Below, one piece after another: positions 14,444 through 15,166 of a DNA stretch of 15,166 bases. The stretch is taken from NCBI GenBank assembly GCA_032117915.1, contig JAULYI010000007.1, positions 1 to 15,166 of the forward strand, written 5' to 3'. Source of the stretch: ZLKRG46 sp032117915. GTDB taxonomy: Bacteria; Bacteroidota; Ignavibacteria; Kapaibacteriales; Kapaibacteriaceae. Each line of letters starts with the position of its first letter. Position 1 is the first letter of the stretch. The notes beneath the pieces were generated by a model. It had not been told where the DNA came from, did not search any database, and saw only the letters and a program-made list of their open reading frames with translations. The position numbers and the translations under genes are program-made.

Positions 14444-15166
14444 TTAGGACTGCGGGTGACATGTAAACATGATGACTTGATGCTTCCGGGATACGTCACC
14501 TAATACCTGCATTGCCGCCGCGCGCCGCTCAGCGTCCATATCCACACACGGATCGTCGAGCATAATCACGCCGGAACGCTCCTGCAGGTATGCCTCGGCA
14601 AGCGCTAACCGCGTTGCCAAGGCCAAGGATGTCTTGGTACCACGCGAAAGCCGCTCCACCGGAAGGTCTCGCACCGCGGCACCCGTGGCATGCAGCGGGA
14701 TCATCTGCTCCATGGCTACGCTGCTGTATCGGCCGTTGGTCAGACGCGAGAAGTAGTCCGAGATCAACGATGGTAGTGCCTGCATCGGGCCTGCATCGGT
14801 CTGTCCAGTAGCACGTTCAACGGCAGCCCGTATGCGCTGCAAGGCCTCGCCCTCCTGCACCCTTCGTTCGTAGGTAACCTTGGCAAGATGCACACGGTCC
14901 GACAGGTCGCTAAGCGACCCTTCAAGACTTGGCGCTGGCATGTGTTCGAGCTCACTCTGCTTCGCTGTCTTCTCATTCCGCACAGTATGCAGCTCGTCTT
15001 GCGCCTGCTCCAGGGCACGCAGATACGCGTTGGCATCGACATATCCATGGGGTACTGGCGGCATGGCCGCAAGCGCGTCGTTCGCCGTTTTCAGCATTGC
15101 GTGACGTTCGGACATCAGGGTGAACAGGTCGTCGCGACTACCATACATAGCTTCGAAGTGCTCTAT
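14444..15166 (-). CDS. YhaN/SbcC-like AAA ATPase, C-terminal part (5' end beyond the window)
   Basis: The frame stays open to the window edge on the minus strand, so the N terminus with Walker A is missing. The visible 240 residues begin with charged helices likely to be coiled coil (LRALEQAQDELHTVRNEKTA and following), as in SMC/Rad50-type proteins. The C-terminal nucleotide-binding half has the ABC signature LSRGTKTSLALATRLALAE, the Walker B region VIMLDDP followed by CVDMDAERR (the D-loop area), and ends with the switch histidine in VIMFTCHP. The RGTKTSLALATRLALAE and FTCH forms recall YhaN-type ATPases, which are often paired with an SbcD-like nuclease. A role in DNA end processing or repair is the family expectation; the partner would lie outside this window. 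The secreted-protein gene starts 4 bp after its stop. Confidence 0.88.
   Translation of the reverse strand: MEHFEAMYGSRDDLFTLMSERHAMLKTANDALAAMPPVPHGYVDANAYLRALEQAQDELHTVRNEKTAKQSELEHMPAPSLEGSLSDLSDRVHLAKVTYERRVQEGEALQRIRAAVERATGQTDAGPMQALPSLISDYFSRLTNGRYSSVAMEQMIPLHATGAAVRDLPVERLSRGTKTSLALATRLALAEAYLQERSGVIMLDDPCVDMDAERRAAAMQVLGDVSRKHQVIMFTCHPQS

Overview
The window looks like a chromosomal segment from a moderately GC-rich Gram-negative bacterium of the Bacteroidota/Chlorobiota/Ignavibacteriota (FCB) group, possibly a Kapabacteria-like lineage. The reasons are a protein ending in a type IX secretion (T9SS)-style C-terminal sorting domain, a beta-propeller (PD40)/carboxypeptidase-regulatory/OmpA-like protein of the PorE kind, a FecA-like TonB-dependent receptor, and the scarcity of Shine-Dalgarno sequences. 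This placement is inference. No RNA gene, CRISPR array, insertion sequence or phage gene was seen.

Left part (1-4682, all + strand). The window opens inside a FecA-like TonB-dependent receptor whose plug domain mostly lies upstream. After a 117-bp gap containing a hairpin comes a tightly packed five-gene run: a cytoplasmic single-domain rhodanese, a second rhodanese with a signal peptide, a fatty acid hydroxylase/sterol desaturase family membrane di-iron enzyme, a 77-residue membrane protein too small to stand out, and a YegS/DagK-type lipid kinase. Gaps are 10-27 bp, so they are probably one operon combining sulfur transfer with membrane lipid modification.

Middle (4769-6201). A convergent, minus-strand AAA ATPase/DUF4143 gene is broken by an in-frame TAG and by a one-base loss in an A8/T8 run, so it is read as a decaying pseudogene. 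The 255 bp between it and the next gene hold two strong consecutive hairpins and no gene I can support.

Right part (6202-14005). A minus-strand secreted protein (signal peptide, seven SBBP-type propeller repeats, an Ig/Fn-like module, two Ig-like domains, T9SS-type sorting tail) is divergent from a three-gene, translationally coupled + strand operon: a beta-barrel-like outer membrane protein, a 27-cysteine putative lipoprotein, and a PorE-like protein with PD40 repeats, a regulatory-like domain and a divergent OmpA-like end. All three operon products are cysteine-rich and exported. I propose that they form an envelope complex, perhaps linked to T9SS or to surface presentation of the divergent protein. 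This is the most interesting part of the window.

Right edge (14011-15166, minus strand). A hairpin overlapping both stop codons separates the operon from a convergent pair: a small secreted protein of unknown function preceded, 4 bp upstream, by the C-terminal end of a YhaN/SbcC-like ATPase that runs off the window.
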